NCBI GenBank assembly: GCA_021229015.1
Contig: CM037789.1
Location: forward strand, 38,077,120-38,141,119
Length of the DNA stretch: 64,000 bases
DNA from: Solen grandis
Lineage: Eukaryota; Mollusca; Bivalvia; Adapedonta; Solenidae
Direction of reading: 5' to 3'
Part shown: positions 11,241-23,741 of the stretch, in pieces
How positions within the stretch are numbered: the stretch's first letter is position 1
Layout of the letters: every line of letters begins with the position of its first letter
The notes under the pieces: model-generated
The model's input: the letters and a program-made list of their open reading frames with translations, nothing else
Database searches by the model: none
What the model was told of the DNA's origin: nothing
Program-made: the position numbers and the translations under genes

Positions 11241-12901
11241 AAATCAGCCACCATATAAAGCAGTATTAACAAAGTCATAGAGGGATAGGTAAATGTCATG
11301 AACATATTTTTGCAGATTTTAGTTGAATTTTCAAGGATTAACCGTGTATATTTAAAAAGCCATTATCACCAAGTTTATATATAAAGCAAGCGAAATATGG
11401 GAATTTCAATGATTTTCTAACGGCACCAAAATTTTCACCTTTGAATTTGATTCAATGTGTTGTTTAACATGTATGATTGTAAGGAATTATTGGTGGCAGT
11501 TTATTATGACATGATATTTCGTAATCACTTTCAAAATGATACGGTTTGTAATAGTGTACATAAGCAGAAAGTCTTATCATTCGTTCGGACAAACACAATC
11601 TACTAGTAGTTGTTATTTGTTGTAATATGTACACATATAATGTGACAGTGTTATCCTTATTTTTACCTTTCACATGAAGTTATCTATCCAAATCTTTCTT
11701 ATCTATTTTGTTTATCATTACTGCGTCAATTTTCTTTTCTTAGGTTTTGTTTAATTTCTATTAGCTTTAATTGACATGACCATCTTTATTCTTAGAAGGG
11801 ACTTGTAATATTTGCCTGAAAACAAAATCCTTGAAAAATGTATATACAAAAATTGCCCGAGTGTCCATAGCCCGTGACCTATTACAGTGTATTTCATAGT
11901 CCATCGACGCCTAGTCCAGGGCTGAACACCCGGACATTGCATGTTTCCGGTTGGTTGATATATTTATGCCCGGGTTCCTTTAACAAACAAAATAATTAAT
12001 TTCCTTCATTGTATATAATTACTTAATATTACTGGTTTGAAGACATAAATACGGAAGAAATCTTTAAAGAAGCAACTCGAGTGCATTTAAATTTATAAAT
12101 TTTAAAGAGACACTCCCTTAATAATTTTCTAACTCAGGAAAATATTTCAGCAAACAAACAGAAACACGGAAGAAAAGAGTATCAGATTTTATTCATTTTT
12201 ATTGAAGACAACAGAAGGTCAAGGTCGAGAAAGGGTAGATATTGTTTTTCTTCGGCCCGTAAAACTAGAGAAAATTAGGTGATTGCAAGACAAATTTCAT
12301 CAACTGAGCTTCAGTGTGAAATTTAGTGTTTGCAGGATGTGAATGTGTTTGAACTTAATGAAAGCAGGAATAATTTGCAAAGTACTTGCATTTGATTCAA
12401 TAATATCTTATCTTTTGAATGTCAACAAATAATCTGCAAAATGTTGAACATGTCATGCAATATGCCTGAAGGTGTTTATCAATTCATTAATTTCAAAACA
12501 GTTTGTTAATTTTAGAAAAATAACGTCTCAATAACCATAATCTATTCATTGCATTTTATATTTATGATTTACATATCCTTAGACAGCGAATGTCATATAC
12601 ATAGGCGCAGATCAGAAACGTATTAAAACATTGTTTTAATTGCTGCCAAAAAGTACAGGCATTTGCTTTATTTCATATGTTTGTACATATGGATTTACAA
12701 AAGTGAGAAGTAAACAAATGTATATATCTGTCTGGCTTAATGATAGCATGATGATACGACAAATTTCCGTGGATCGTCAGCTGATACGTAAACGTTATTC
12801 GAACGAATGATTATCTAATAAAGATTATAACAGGCCAAGTAATAGAGATAGGGAACGACAGTGGGAAAATATTGCCGGAAGATTGTTGTGGAATGATATT
12901 T
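11241..12901. other. AT-rich intergenic, nothing recognised
   Basis: No protein-like frame or recognisable repeat was found. Confidence 0.4.
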
Positions 12902-13175
12902 ATGTTTGTTTATTAGGTTAAACGTCCCACCGACAGTATTTCAGTCATTTGGAGACGATGTCTACTTGAGACAGATATAGTGCTGCCACACTGCAGTATC
13001 ACTGCAGACATGTGGCATGATATCACACCCCGTCACATTATCCTGACACCGGGCCAGTCCTGCAACTACCCTTGTATGCTGAGCGCCAAGCAAGGAAGCT
13101 ATAACAGTACCATTTTTTACGACTTTGGTATGTCGCGGCCGGGGATCGAACCCATGACCCCCGCTCCGAGGCGGA
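12902..13175 (-). mobile_element. tRNA-derived SINE, family 1, 5'-truncated
   Basis: Matches the body and tail of the 1508-1823 copy, including TTAACGTCCCACCGACAG and the reverse complement of ATGACTGAAATACTGTCG. The tRNA-like head keeps the GGGTTCGATCCC-type B box region but is cut off just beyond it at the right end. Confidence 0.85.
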
Positions 13176-13506
13176 ATGATATTTAAGCAAAAACAATATT
13201 GTGCTTGGTTGTAATAACACTAAGCTTCGTGATAAGGACAATATTAACATCACACACGTATTTTGATAGGGAGAGCAGTGACTTTTATTTTGCGTTGAAT
13301 GCACTGCCTGATAACCGGCGTAATAATATCAATGTGACCTCATTCTATATGCAAATTATAACTCACAGGCGCACATTCGCATTTCCTTTTTGCGAAACCG
13401 TTTAAAGACCAGAAAACACCTTCAGTAATATATAACATAAAAGTGTTTAGTATATATAATTATAATAATGAAAGTTCAATTCGGTCAAACAACAGGGGTT
13501 GTACAG

Positions 13507-13696
13507 CTTTCACAAAGAGATGAGCTCTGCTTTGTCCAGTCTTACTGAAAGTAAAAGGGTTGGGCCCGAGGTCGTTCCAAGCACATCCGGGGCCAATATG
13601 GACATGGAGCTTGCAAATCCTCCTGAAAGTAGCACCATAGAAATGCCATCATCACGGAATTCATCCAAAATAATGAAGACAATTTCTCGCAAATGC
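13507..13696 (+). CDS. Candidate internal exon, unknown protein
   Basis: An open, GC-richer segment in AT-rich surroundings reads as a hydrophilic, Ser/Glu/Pro-rich peptide (ALSSLTESKRVGPEVVPSTS onward). A possible 3' splice site (TTGTACAG) ends at 13506, and a possible 5' splice site GT lies at 13697 after an intact codon. No domain is recognised. Phase 0 at its end does not fit directly to the phase-1 start of the candidate exon at 16123, so if both belong to one gene another exon is needed. It could equally be a chance open frame or an old transposon fragment. Confidence 0.3.
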
Positions 13697-13744
13697 GTAC
13701 TTTTCTTCTTTTTTCTGTCATTACATATTACATGTCGTTGTTAA

Positions 13745-14994
13745 AAATGATCATAATTTCGAGTCTGATAATTAATCACAAATATGGAAGCTTCAAAAAT
13801 AAATGTTCAAATTATGTCACCTGTTTTCGCGATTATATGGCTAGCTAAGTATTTAAATAAAGATACTCAGGGGGTGATACCAGTGTGCTAATTAAAAAGA
13901 TTTAACATTTAATAGAAAATACACAAATAATAACTTACTTCAACAATATCCACAATTTAATGTCCTTTTTATGAGCAATTAAATGTCCTCCACGCCGTCT
14001 TTAAAATATATAAAAATGTTTAGCCACGTAATTGGCAAACACATCCTAGGAAGCTCAGGTATTTTGTCAGTACAAATTATCCTACATAGCCTATAACTTA
14101 AGCTATCAGGGTAGTTGCTTCAGTGACACGAATGTAATATAAGACATTTCAACAGGTAATATTCGAGCCAGTGAAGGTTTAACTATTTCCGAATGAATAG
14201 CTATTGACTGGCTTGCAATTTACATTTTAATTATAGACAATTTATCACGTTATCTCCAGCATCTATCGTTAGCTGATTCAATTCAATTTCGACCTTTAAA
14301 TTGCAGTTGTAAGCATGAAAAATAAATATTTCTAAATGATAATTTGGAATAATATCTCAAAAGGACGGCAATTTAAGTGTCTAAATGTAGCCCGAAGTAC
14401 TGTCCGTTGCAGAAATTTGTGCTTCCATAGAACAGAGTTGCAAGCAACACAGATCAAAAATCTAAAAGTCGGAATCACGGAAATGTAAGTGGTAATATCT
14501 TGACATAAAGTGGTATTTATGCTTTTATTCAACTGCAGTGGTGCATTAATTAAACAGTTTATACAATCTATAATACTAACCTGGCACTTATATAATATTG
14601 CATGCTAAAACTCGCCGATTATTCTTGGCATTCGGCGATACTATTTATATTTGATGACATGCCGTATACCACAGTTGCTCAGTAGCTACGTATTTATCTA
14701 TTCATGCTTCTGGTTCGAATACCACTGACGTTTTTGTTTGTGTGTTTATTTTTATTGTTGTTTTTTTTTTGTTGTTGTTGTTTTTTATATACATATTCTC
14801 TGTCTCTAAATTTTTAGGCGTTGTGACTTTTGCAAATGTATTATTTTAGTTTCTAAGTTTGTTTTCCATGTAAATAGCATGACGAAATACAATTATAAAA
14901 GAAAAACTACAAGCAACTAACCAGGTTAAAAATGCTTATCAAAATTACTTTCGAATTGATTTTATGCTAAACGGTGAATATATATTTGAGTAAA
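13745..14994. other. AT-rich intergenic with one weak tRNA-like stretch
   Basis: Around 14665-14730 there is an A-box-like TTGCTCAGTAGCT and a B-box-like GGTTCGAATACC about 40 bases later, probably an eroded SINE head. A T-rich stretch with GTTGTTGTTG lies near 14750-14790. No gene seen. Confidence 0.35.
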
Positions 14995-15060
14995 ACAACG
15001 ATAAGACTCGAACCTTAGAGATTTGGTTTTTTTATAGCATGCGGACATCAGCTCAATATA
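14995..15060 (-). repeat. tRNA-like SINE head remnant
   Basis: On the minus strand a B-box GGTTCGAGTC follows a tRNA-like GAGCTGATGTCCGCATGCTA. Clover-leaf pairing is poor, so this is a SINE relic, not a working tRNA. Confidence 0.4.
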
Positions 15061-15234
15061 TAAAGATTGCACACCTTATTGTTTAAACTGCTATATGTAT
15101 CAATAACTTATTATATAGGTAACACATTTCAACAACATCATACGATTTCTTCCGAAGACACATACGGCCAATCACGAAAGGTAATGAGTGCAAGGTCAGT
15201 ATTTATAAAACAAAAACTAAATATTTAAGTATAA

Positions 15235-15330
15235 CAGAAGCGGGAAAAATATCCTCCACCGGAATTAGAACCACAGACCTCTCAAATACTAGCGTGTTAC
15301 TCTACAAACTAAGCTGTTAATGATATGTGA
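15235..15330 (-). repeat. tRNA-like SINE head remnant
   Basis: On the minus strand AGCTTAGTTTGTAGAGTAAC resembles an A box with D-arm and GTGGTTCTAATTCC resembles a B box, spaced like a tRNA. Eroded; no acceptor-stem pairing is evident. Confidence 0.5.
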
Positions 15331-15809
15331 TCGAACTAGCCAGTGAAAAATATTATGGTTTGAAGCGAAGCGTAATGTCATTGTCACCAAGCACAATGCA
15401 ATTGTCAAGAATCAATGAGCGGCAATAGCACGCATGACGATGTTTGAAAATCATAATGCATGTTAAACCGATGATGTAAAGAAACATATTGCTATCAAAG
15501 CCAATGTCAGTACACAAAATGCATTTGTCACAACGAATTCATCGATATAAACCAGCGCACAAGGATATCACCAAGCAGAATAAACACAGTTGCCTAGTCA
15601 CCATACATAATGTAATGTTTGCTCAAAAACCATTTCATAGATTATCGCGTCAGTATTCGCCATAATTCTGAGCGTCTCAAATTTAGTAGAGGGACTGTTT
15701 ATAACACATGAAACATACAGGTATGCGGCAGAATTTTCCGCCACTATTCACTAAAGAAAATAAAAGTGTCAAGAAGTATCCGACCTAAGGAAAGATAGCC
15801 TTTCACGGA

Positions 15810-15854
15810 GATAACCAAGGTTTCCTAATGTTTCATTAGGGTACTTTGGTTATC
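15810..15854. repeat. Hairpin with 21-base arms and 3-base loop
   Basis: The arms 15810-15830 and 15834-15854 pair at 18 of 21 positions around a TTT loop. The innermost CCTAATG/CATTAGG and outer GATAACCAA/TTGGTTATC stems are perfect. Too short for a typical animal microRNA precursor. It may be a foldback remnant. Confidence 0.7.
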
Positions 15855-16122
15855 TTGGTAGAGGTTAAGTGGTCCAGACGTAGCGGAACCATTACAGGGA
15901 TTTTACCTTAAATGTGGTAGGTCATATTTAGAGAAAATGAACGTCGCATCGTCATTTTAGCTGAATCGCTCTTCAGATAGTAAGTTTGGATTTGAAATAG
16001 TTCAATGTAAGCAAACAGTTTTTAATGCTATGTTCACTAAATACATGGTGATTACCGACATATATATCTATAACGAGTTGATGGCTTGTTTTTATGAATT
16101 GTGTGATTCTTGGTGATCGTAG

Positions 16123-16313
16123 GTCGAAAACATCGCCACCAGGCCGGTCCTAACAAAGCACCACAACAGTTCAACAGGAATTACCCCGACACCATCACGA
16201 CAACGCCAGGCCAATCCGTTATTAGTTATTATCGAAATATTCTAGTAGATGATAATGAAATCCAATACTGTCCGCCTTTACAAGGAAAGGGCCGACCACT
16301 TATGTTGACTTAA
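16123..16313 (+). CDS. Candidate terminal exon, unknown protein
   Basis: A possible 3' splice site (GATCGTAG) is followed by about 62 open codons ending in TAA at 16311-16313. The peptide is basic, then Asn/Pro/Thr-rich (KAPQQFNRNYPDT, YCPPLQGKGRPL). A 3'-UTR-like AT-rich stretch and AATAAA at 16418-16423 follow, which is what a last exon should look like. Its first complete codon needs one base from an upstream exon. No family is recognised and no upstream partner exon was identified with confidence. Confidence 0.35.
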
Positions 16314-16417
16314 CTTGTGGCCCGATTGTTTTGCACCGTTTTTCATCTATATAATGTATACCATGTAACCATGTGTGTAAACATGTATAATATAACGTAT
16401 TTTTCATGTATGATTGC

Positions 16418-16423
16418 AATAAA
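16418..16423 (+). promoter_or_regulatory. Possible polyadenylation signal AATAAA
   Basis: AATAAA lies 105 bases after the candidate stop codon at 16313, so it would suit that exon. The hexamer is common in AT-rich DNA. Confidence 0.35.
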
Positions 16424-16451
16424 GTACCATTAACCAAAACAAAACCAGGGA

Positions 16452-16594
16452 AGTCCCGAAATGGTTCGACCCACAGTGCTTGGTCCAGGCTGCTCCGAGT
16501 CCAAGCACAACATGTCATACCGCCCAGGATATCAACTACGGATCTTCCCGGTGCTTACACCGTAGCTGCGGACCGTTCCGACTATCCTAAATAG
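16452..16594 (+). other. Possible exon or old coding relic
   Basis: A GC-richer segment, open in two overlapping frames. One ends VAADRSDYPK and stop at 16592-16594, the other ends at a TAA a few bases earlier. AAAACCAG before 16450 could be a splice acceptor. No similarity recognised and two frames compete, so it is only noted. Confidence 0.2.
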
Positions 16595-16804
16595 AATTAC
16601 CGTTTTAACAGTTTGGAAAATTTTACCGTTCTCTTAAAATGTAACCATGGCACGAGGCTAAATCATTTCCCTGTCACGGTATGTGTGTGAGTGTGCTCTT
16701 GCCCTGAGAGATAAGTGATATCAATTTTGTATTCATTTGCTTGCGAGTATCACACTTGTCTCACCACTGAGGACGTCCCCACTTGGTAAGACCTAGATTT
16801 ATTT

Positions 16805-16905
16805 CGTAGTGGTTAGGTAAGGGTAAGGGTGGGAATTAGGTAAGGATTGGAGTAGGGGTCAGGGTTAGTGTTTTGTGTTAGTGTTAGGGCTAGGGTATAT
16901 CATAT
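16805..16905. repeat. Degenerate GGGTTAG-like interstitial repeat
   Basis: Runs of GGTTAGG, TAAGGGTAAGGGT, AGGGTTAGTG and GTTAGGGCTAGGG resemble a worn telomere-type (TTAGGG)n array. The units are too irregular to be a functional telomere. Confidence 0.6.
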
Positions 16906-16945
16906 GTGCAAAGAAAATTGTCCTCACTTGAAGGTGCTTACAAGA

Positions 16946-16991
16946 CTCTCTCTCTCTCTCTCTCTCTCTCTTTCACACACACACACACACA
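16946..16991. repeat. (CT)n then (CA)n microsatellite
   Basis: About thirteen CT dinucleotides followed after a few bases by about nine CA dinucleotides. Confidence 0.95.
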
Positions 16992-17099
16992 ACATGTGTT
17001 TGAAATAAATATTTTTGCATATATGCAATTTGACTTTTGTCTGTCAATGTCATAAATTGATTTTTCACAAAATACTGTAATATTATTTATATATTATTT

Positions 17100-17285
17100 T
17101 CCGTGACTTTAAATTTCATAGAATCGGTATTAAGTAAACTTGTTGGTACATATATACCTAGATTCATGTTCTAGAACACATGAGGTCTATTAAATATTGT
17201 TCGCTGGGATTGATATTCGCGGAAAAAAACATGCTCGAAATCAACGATAACTAGTCCCAGATGAAAATTAGTGATTCTACAGTAC
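17100..17285. repeat. Dispersed repeat shared with 23220-23402
   Basis: Both places carry, in order, a GTACATATAT phrase, GGGATTAATGTTCG (here GGGATTGATATTCG), a CACGAAA or CTCGAAA phrase and an end near TGATTCT(A/G)CAGTA. Two diverged copies of one non-coding element of about 185 bp. Confidence 0.6.
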
Positions 17286-17781
17286 ACTAAATGCTAAGTT
17301 ATTATTAATTATTATATATCTATGTAATCTTAAAATTCCTCTCTTGACAGGCCTTCCCATTTATAGCATTGTTATGTGTCTCACTCTCTCTGTTTCTTTT
17401 TATATATTGTACCTCGTTACCCAATAGTTACGTCAGTCATAACTTTCAGGTTAAAACATCGTACCTTCAACACTATTTTGCTAGCCTTGTGTTTACTTTA
17501 ATACTGAAACTCATCCTCTATTATTACTAGCAACATACATGGTGAACAACATTCGATCAGCGCGACTTTATAGTCATATAATGTGATCAAGTAACAATTT
17601 TTAGCAAAGTCGAAAAGACGTTCACCATACATTTCTAATAATTATAACATGTATGTTCATTGTATTTAAGACTTAGTTGTCAATTTTGTTATCAAAACTT
17701 GGCGATGTCCATCCGAACCCTCTAGCAGCAAAACACGTAACCACAATAACCTTTCTTTAAGCTTATCCCGTCCTTTTATTT
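17286..17781. other. AT-rich intergenic, nothing recognised
   Basis: No coding, RNA or repeat signal recognised. Confidence 0.4.
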
Positions 17782-17838
17782 AGGGTCTTCCTTCACCTGT
17801 ATCTAGCTGGACGTCGCTTTATGGCAGCGACGGTAAAC
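17782..17838 (+). mobile_element. SINE family 2, 3' fragment
   Basis: Carries AGGGTCTTCCTTCACCTGTA, AGCTGGACGTCGCT and GCAGCGACGGTAAAC, the 3' part of the SINE at 54485-54711. Confidence 0.7.
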
Positions 17839-20254
17839 TCTAAAAAGCAATCATATTATTTTAATCCATTACAATATGCAAAGCCTATTTAAAGTGACAT
17901 TGTTCCTGTTGAACTATCATGTGCCATATTTGACATTTTAGCTTCATCAGAAATTTAGCTTAGAAATGTTAGTACATGTATATGGAAATAAAGAACTCAT
18001 CCCCTTTGTTCTCCTGAACATTGAAACCAAGTAACAGAAGACTACAGTGGTGTGATCAGTCATATTAACGATACTATCTCTTACAAAGCGAAAGGCTGAT
18101 CTAGAACTTTTGGGAATCGAGTTAACATGGGTTGAAATTACGCTTCCAAGAAATAAAAATAGTTTATCTTATTTAGTTCATCGACTTCCGAACTCTAAAT
18201 TTGTATCTTTTTACAGCATCGACCAATCGATACATTGACACTAAATACAAAAACTAATTCATTGTTATAACAGGTTATTATGATATAAATACGTCTGTCC
18301 AAATTATGCTCAAAGATTGAATTCTCTATGTAAACATTTTTGGTCTAACTCAATGCATCATCGGACCCACATATTTAGGTGATCCATCCATCACTGAATT
18401 ATAATCATGGTTCTTCAAATGCTTAAACAGTTTTTAGTGCAGATGGCTTGTATGTACTATTAATCTCCCGATCACTTGATGGACTATACATATGATCACA
18501 ACTTGATGGATTACCTTTCCTGATCACTCATCGTCTTTTGTTGATTTTTGTACATCATATAAAATTCACCAAATATTCGCTTACACTGCCTATTATTTCC
18601 ATATTTTTTATCACAAAAATCTATAATTTCTTTTAAAAGGTAATTATGACGTCCTTTGTCAAAAATGTTACCTCTTCGAAATGTGGTCTACATTTATAAA
18701 CGGGGTTGACAATTTTACAAATCACTAACAGCTATTTCATATATGTAAATATTATATTTAAAGGCGTTTTGTTGTTATCCAGTCAATAGCGCTGAAATGG
18801 GTCACTTTCAAAGTAAAATCTCATATCTGTAAATGAAGAATTAAGCAAAGTAATATAACAACAAATGGTAAAACTTTTAAATGTAACGTTATCAAACAAT
18901 CATTTTTACACAAACAGCAAAACAAATAATTTCGATGAAGGTGACCTAGATTGAATTTAATTTCTGGGCCGTCTCGGCGCTGCCGTAATAAATTAAATTA
19001 TACAGGTCTGACTATAAACAACCTTATCGGTCTTAGACTAGAGAATGGCCCGATCTTTATAGTACTGAGATTTATGAGGGCTTGTAAATTATCCCTAGAA
19101 AGAATAAATTGCTTTTTTGCAAATTATTTTTATCTGTAACGTATACCGGTATAACGATTTATAAAGATTTAGGATTATTATTTATCTGAGGCAATAACGA
19201 AAAACAATATATTTACTGAAATACAGACGTCTAATTACTTAATGTTTACTGCTTTCAAATATAGTTTTAACACTGAAAAAAAAACTATAACTAATAATAC
19301 AATTACTTGAGCCATTTTATTGAATAAAAGTGATATACTCGGGGGGTACAGACATATTCCTAGTCATTCACATTTCGTAATCATGTTATTTTCGGGGGCG
19401 ACAAGGACAGGGGTCGGTTACAACATTAACAAACTTATTACCAATAATGATCTGAACAACTATTTCCTCGGCTGTGGTAAGCGGTCGGTGTTACATTATT
19501 ATGACATAAACCTACACATCAACGTTACATTGTACCCTCGCTGTGTATCATGTTACACGTCAGTGTTGTTGTAATTTATAGCATAATGATACAAGATACA
19601 AAGCTTTATTTTTCGACGTGTACAATGTACATAGTCAATGCAAAGTGTTATACACTAGATTCTATGGGCCATGAAATATTAGACTTGTAAACATAACAAT
19701 CTATACTTAAGGAAAGCCAATAGAACAAAGTCATAACCTCGAGACATTCAGAAGATATGCACCAATGAAAGTTTTAAATATCTGTCATGAGCAAAAACCA
19801 ATTATAGCATGGTGACAATGCTATAATATATATGACATATGACAATGTTGTCATCGTAAATGATACATGACAATCAGTGGCATACTATTTATTCTACACC
19901 TTGCTATTATTCATATTTTTCCAGTGTACTTCAATTGTTCAAATTTCAAAACTTACTGCGATTTAATTTAAGCACGTTTTTGTTTTCTCCTCGCATTCAC
20001 TTCAGAGTAATTTCCCTTTACAATAGCCGGTTATACGTAAGATTCACACACCGTGAAGCGCCAAATTTAACTTATTTTATCTCTTTCTGTCATTCCGACT
20101 AAGACATAAGTAAATTTACATTAAGTTATGAATTTTTATAGTTTAGATATTTATTAATGTTTAATATTTGAATTTGTTCAAATTCTATTTTTTTTTTTTT
20201 TTCACAATTTATTTTCTGTTTTGTTCAAAATTGTACTTTTCAGATGTTTATATA
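17839..20254. other. AT-rich intergenic, nothing recognised
   Basis: Open frames at 18951-19139, 19320-19574 and 19860-20102 are short, start at random and lack domain-like composition or splice support. Confidence 0.4.
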
Positions 20255-20335
20255 CCTGTACCGCCACGGTGTAGTTGGCGTTGAACAATTTGTTTGTTTA
20301 TGCCAATAAAACATTTTGACTTGACTTGACTTGGT
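20255..20335 (+). mobile_element. LINE-like 3' end with (TTGAC)n tail
   Basis: The phrase TACCGCCACGGTGTAGTTGG is followed by AATAAAACATTTTGAC and a short TTGAC repeat. Ends of this type are typical of LINE 3' termini with a short tandem tail. No coding part of a LINE precedes it, so it would be a 5'-truncated copy. Confidence 0.45.
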
Positions 20336-21371
20336 GAATTCAGTGTATACGTAAAGCAGGATCTTGAAAGGCACTTAACACCTGCCGATGTCCAAATTAT
20401 ACATAGGAAACCCCTCTGCATATCTATACATAGTAGCCCTTCAAACAATGTAATTCAGTACAATGGTGTTTGGCTTAAAATTGTGTTTTAATGAATAATT
20501 AAATAGCAGTAAAGTGAAGGAATATGTCATTCAAATATTGAACAAATTGACTAATTGTAATAAAAATAGATGTAAATGCCCTTTACCATTTATTCAATTA
20601 ACCCATCATATCAGCAAAAAGGTAACTCAAAATAAGCATCGTGCTTTTTTATCATTTCAAGACGCAGAAAATATGTCTAAAGATACAGTTAAACTTGCTC
20701 AAACGACCACGTCTTTAAAACGATTTATAATAATCTGTCACGGGTTCTTGTTCTATAAATAGGAATATCCGGCGAGAGGTGAATGGTTTTAAGTCAAAAT
20801 AAAGTATTTGTTTAGCCATAATTATTTTATACCATAACCAATCATATCTTGACCCCGGCAAACAATACGTGATTGTTTTCACACTTTGTTAATTTGACAT
20901 ATTCTTGATCAAAAACGTGGTATGTCGCGGCCGTGGATCGAATTCTCAACCCCACTCTATCATTGGACGTTCTAACCTCTCGGTTTAAATCCTTTCAGTT
21001 AATATTGTATAGCACAGAGAATAAAATGGAGACTGGAATAAACTTTGGTATGTCTATTTTACCTTAATATTTGTGCTCCTAAAATCTTGTAGTAAATGTA
21101 TTGCAGAAATTAAAAAATAAATATCACAAATAAGGTCTATTTAAAATAATGTATGTATAAAAACAAATCGTGTCCACTAAAATGTAGAACAGATGTAAAT
21201 TGAGTTAACAAGCTTTAGAAACATTTTTTTTCATAATTGCGTAAGTAAATATACTGCAATTCAAATACAAGATGTACACTAAAAAGGCTTTTGAATTGAT
21301 GTTGAGAGGTACCCCCACATATAGGTGAAGTGAATGCATCCGGATATTTTGTTCCCAGGTTAGAAGATAAA
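20336..21371. other. Upstream region of the chitin-binding gene; SINE head at 20920
   Basis: Includes a family 1 SINE head fragment at 20920-20992 (minus strand), shown by the GGTATGTCGCGGCCG phrase and an altered B box. From about 21050 the sequence is shared with about 30050-30270 (TTACCTTAATATTT, ATCTTGTAGTAAATGT, TTTTTTCATAATTGC). This makes 21050-21371 the likely 5' flank or promoter region of the gene. No clear TATA box was assigned. Confidence 0.5.
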
Positions 21372-21630
21372 ATGGTGGACTACAAAACAGTGTTTGTGTT
21401 GATAATAATGGAGTTAACATATGTCCTCGCATATCACGATCAAGGAGTCTTTTATCTCCATCAGCCATTTTGCAATAGAAGTGGAGCCGATCTCATTCCT
21501 AAATCAGACTGTACAGGTTTCTACATCTGTGCGGACGGACTGACGTACGAGGAGACCTGTCAAGATGGCTGGGTGTTCAGTCACGGAGCCCATGGGTGTG
21601 TCCCTAGGGGGAGTTTTATTGATGACTGTG
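21372..21630 (+). CDS. Secreted chitin-binding (CBM14) protein, exon 1 of 3
   Basis: First exon of a 317-aa protein assembled from 21372-21630, 24948-25202 and 28343-28782; every junction keeps GT-AG and phase. Residues 1-20 form a hydrophobic signal peptide (VFVLIIMELTYVLA), so the product is secreted. Residues 34-86 are one complete chitin-binding type-2 (peritrophin-A/CBM14) module with six cysteines at 34, 47, 53, 63, 76 and 86, including the family spacing C-x5-C and an aromatic F-Y-I-C strand. Proteins of this class bind chitin in shell matrix, cuticle or gut lining; which applies here cannot be told. The exon ends one base into codon 87. The ATG at 21372 is chosen because it starts directly before the signal peptide. 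A damaged duplicate lies at 30844-31097. Confidence 0.85.
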
Positions 21631-23219
21631 GTAAGTTTGGATACACTTATTGTTTAAATGCGTTGATTATAAAGTTACAAACTTGGATAAAAATAAACTA
21701 TTTGAGGGTACCCACCGGTGAAAAAATGGAAATCAAACATCTTCGATATTAGTGAGATTTAATCTTTGTTAGTAAGTTTTAGATAAAAAGGGAGAGAGAC
21801 ACTATTGTTTAGGAACACAAAATAATATGACGTTGGTCGCTTAAAATTGCTCTATTTATTGAAAACAAATTACAGGCTTACAAAATATGGTTCTCTACTA
21901 TTCGACTAAGATGAGATAGTGTATATGTAGAGAATTATTGTCAATAAATTGTATAACAGCAACTCATATGTAAATATTTGATAGCATACTAAAAAGTAAT
22001 AATAAACACATTTATCCATATTGATTTTAAATCAATAAATCAAATTAATGACTTTATCATTCAAGACAATGTGTATTTGGCCGTATTTCTTCTTTCTTAA
22101 AATGAAGCACATTTGATTACGATTTAAGGATAATCATTTCATCTCATGATCTTACAACAGGCAAGGGCCTATACATGAGGTAATACATGTACCTAGAAAA
22201 AACAAAACAGATGGACTTTAAAAATTGTATTACTATCATTATTATTATTATTATTACATTATTGTCAGCCAGCAGTAAAGGTACAGTTTAAGGAAACATG
22301 AAAAAAATATTATAAGCTTACATACACATGCTATACATTTGTGTCTGTATTTCAGAACCGTGCGGGTTATGTTATACAAGCAAATTATAATATGAATATT
22401 TCAGTCAGTATCGAGGTTATTTGATTGTACATAGATATGCAATAAATAAACAATAAAAGTCAAAATGGTTGGATATCTTATTTAAGAAGCAGATATAATA
22501 TTTGAAAGTGAACAGGTGTAACACAAGTTAAATGCTTAAGGCGGCTGCATTACTCACAGGTGCTCAAATCAATGTAAAATGTATTCACACAAATATTAAC
22601 CGAGTGAAAAATAAGTTAGTTTAGCACGACATAGAAAACGAAATAAACACTTAGTGCACGAATAAATGCATATAAATGTAATCTACTCGTACATATATAT
22701 AATTTCACATACTACAGAGAGGGAGGGAGAAAAGAATACATATGAGGTAATGAAAACATTTTGAGAGAATATATTCTATATGATAGAGAGAGAGAGGGGG
22801 GGGGGGAAGGGTTACATAATTGTATTATATATGTTGAAATACAATATAGTTTTTACACGTATGTCCGTTATTTTTGTGTGTTATCGACTCTGTATTTATA
22901 TTAAACGAGCTGGGTCAGAAAGATTAAACATACTCAGTAATATTTGCAATGACTCTCTTTCTTTCCAACCGTGTAGAAAATCTTGGTATGCGAGCTATTG
23001 TAGGATAGGTGTATAGAAAGATTAGGAAAATGAGAACGTGTTCGAGGTTCTCGCCGAAAAGTATTTAAAATCTCATTATCTACATGATACCCTTCACTGG
23101 TCATGTAAACTAATCTTTTTACAAACAGGAAGTTGCATAGTTAGTATTCATATCACTTTCATCTGTTCACGTGATCAAATCTTTTCAAAATGTATAGCTG
23201 TAAAATCATTATAGTTCGT

Positions 23220-23402
23220 TGACATGTAATTTCGTAGAATCTGTAAATAATAAAGCATGTATTGTAGGTACATATATTCGTAGATTAATGTACTAAAAAG
23301 CGTGGCGTTTTCTAAACTCGAGGGGATTAATGTTCGTAGATAAAGCTATCCACGAAATCAGTGGAAGATATTCCCCCACGAAAATAAATGATTCTGCAGT
23401 AT
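23220..23402. repeat. Dispersed repeat shared with 17100-17285
   Basis: Shares ordered phrases with the copy at 17100, including GTACATATAT, GGGATTAATGTTCG and the end TGATTCTGCAGTA. Confidence 0.6.
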
Positions 23403-23459
23403 CTTATGCAATCTCTGCAAATACAAATAATTTGCCAATTAAAGATGATACAGGACTGA

Positions 23460-23741
23460 CCAGTCTCGGTGGCGTCAGCCCCGGAATCGGGAGATTGTGG
23501 GTTTAATCCCCGGCCGCGACATACCAAAGTCGTAAAAAATGGTACTGTTATAGCTCCCTTGCTTGGCGCTCAGCATATAAGTGTAGTTGCAGGACTGGTT
23601 GGCCCTGTGTCAGGAAAATTTGATTGTATACGACGTGATACTGTAGTGTGACAGCAGTATATCTGTCTCAAATAGATATCGTCTCCAAATGACTGAAATA
23701 CTGTCGGCAGGACGTTAATCCCAACAAACAAACAAACAAAG
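23460..23741 (+). mobile_element. tRNA-derived SINE, family 1
   Basis: Head with GTGGGTTTAATCCCC as altered B box, body with GTCGTAAAAAATGGTACTG, 3' word ATGACTGAAATACTGTCG, and (CAAA)n tail ending at 23741. Sense orientation inside intron 1. Confidence 0.85.

Noticed and set aside
10773..11305. Overlapping Arg/Phe-rich frames of 80-133 codons
   Set aside because: Open on both strands in the palindromic CGAAA repeat; no start context, domain or splice signal.
15810..15854. microRNA precursor
   Set aside because: Stem of 21 pairs with a 3-base loop is too short for a typical precursor, and no conserved arm is recognised.
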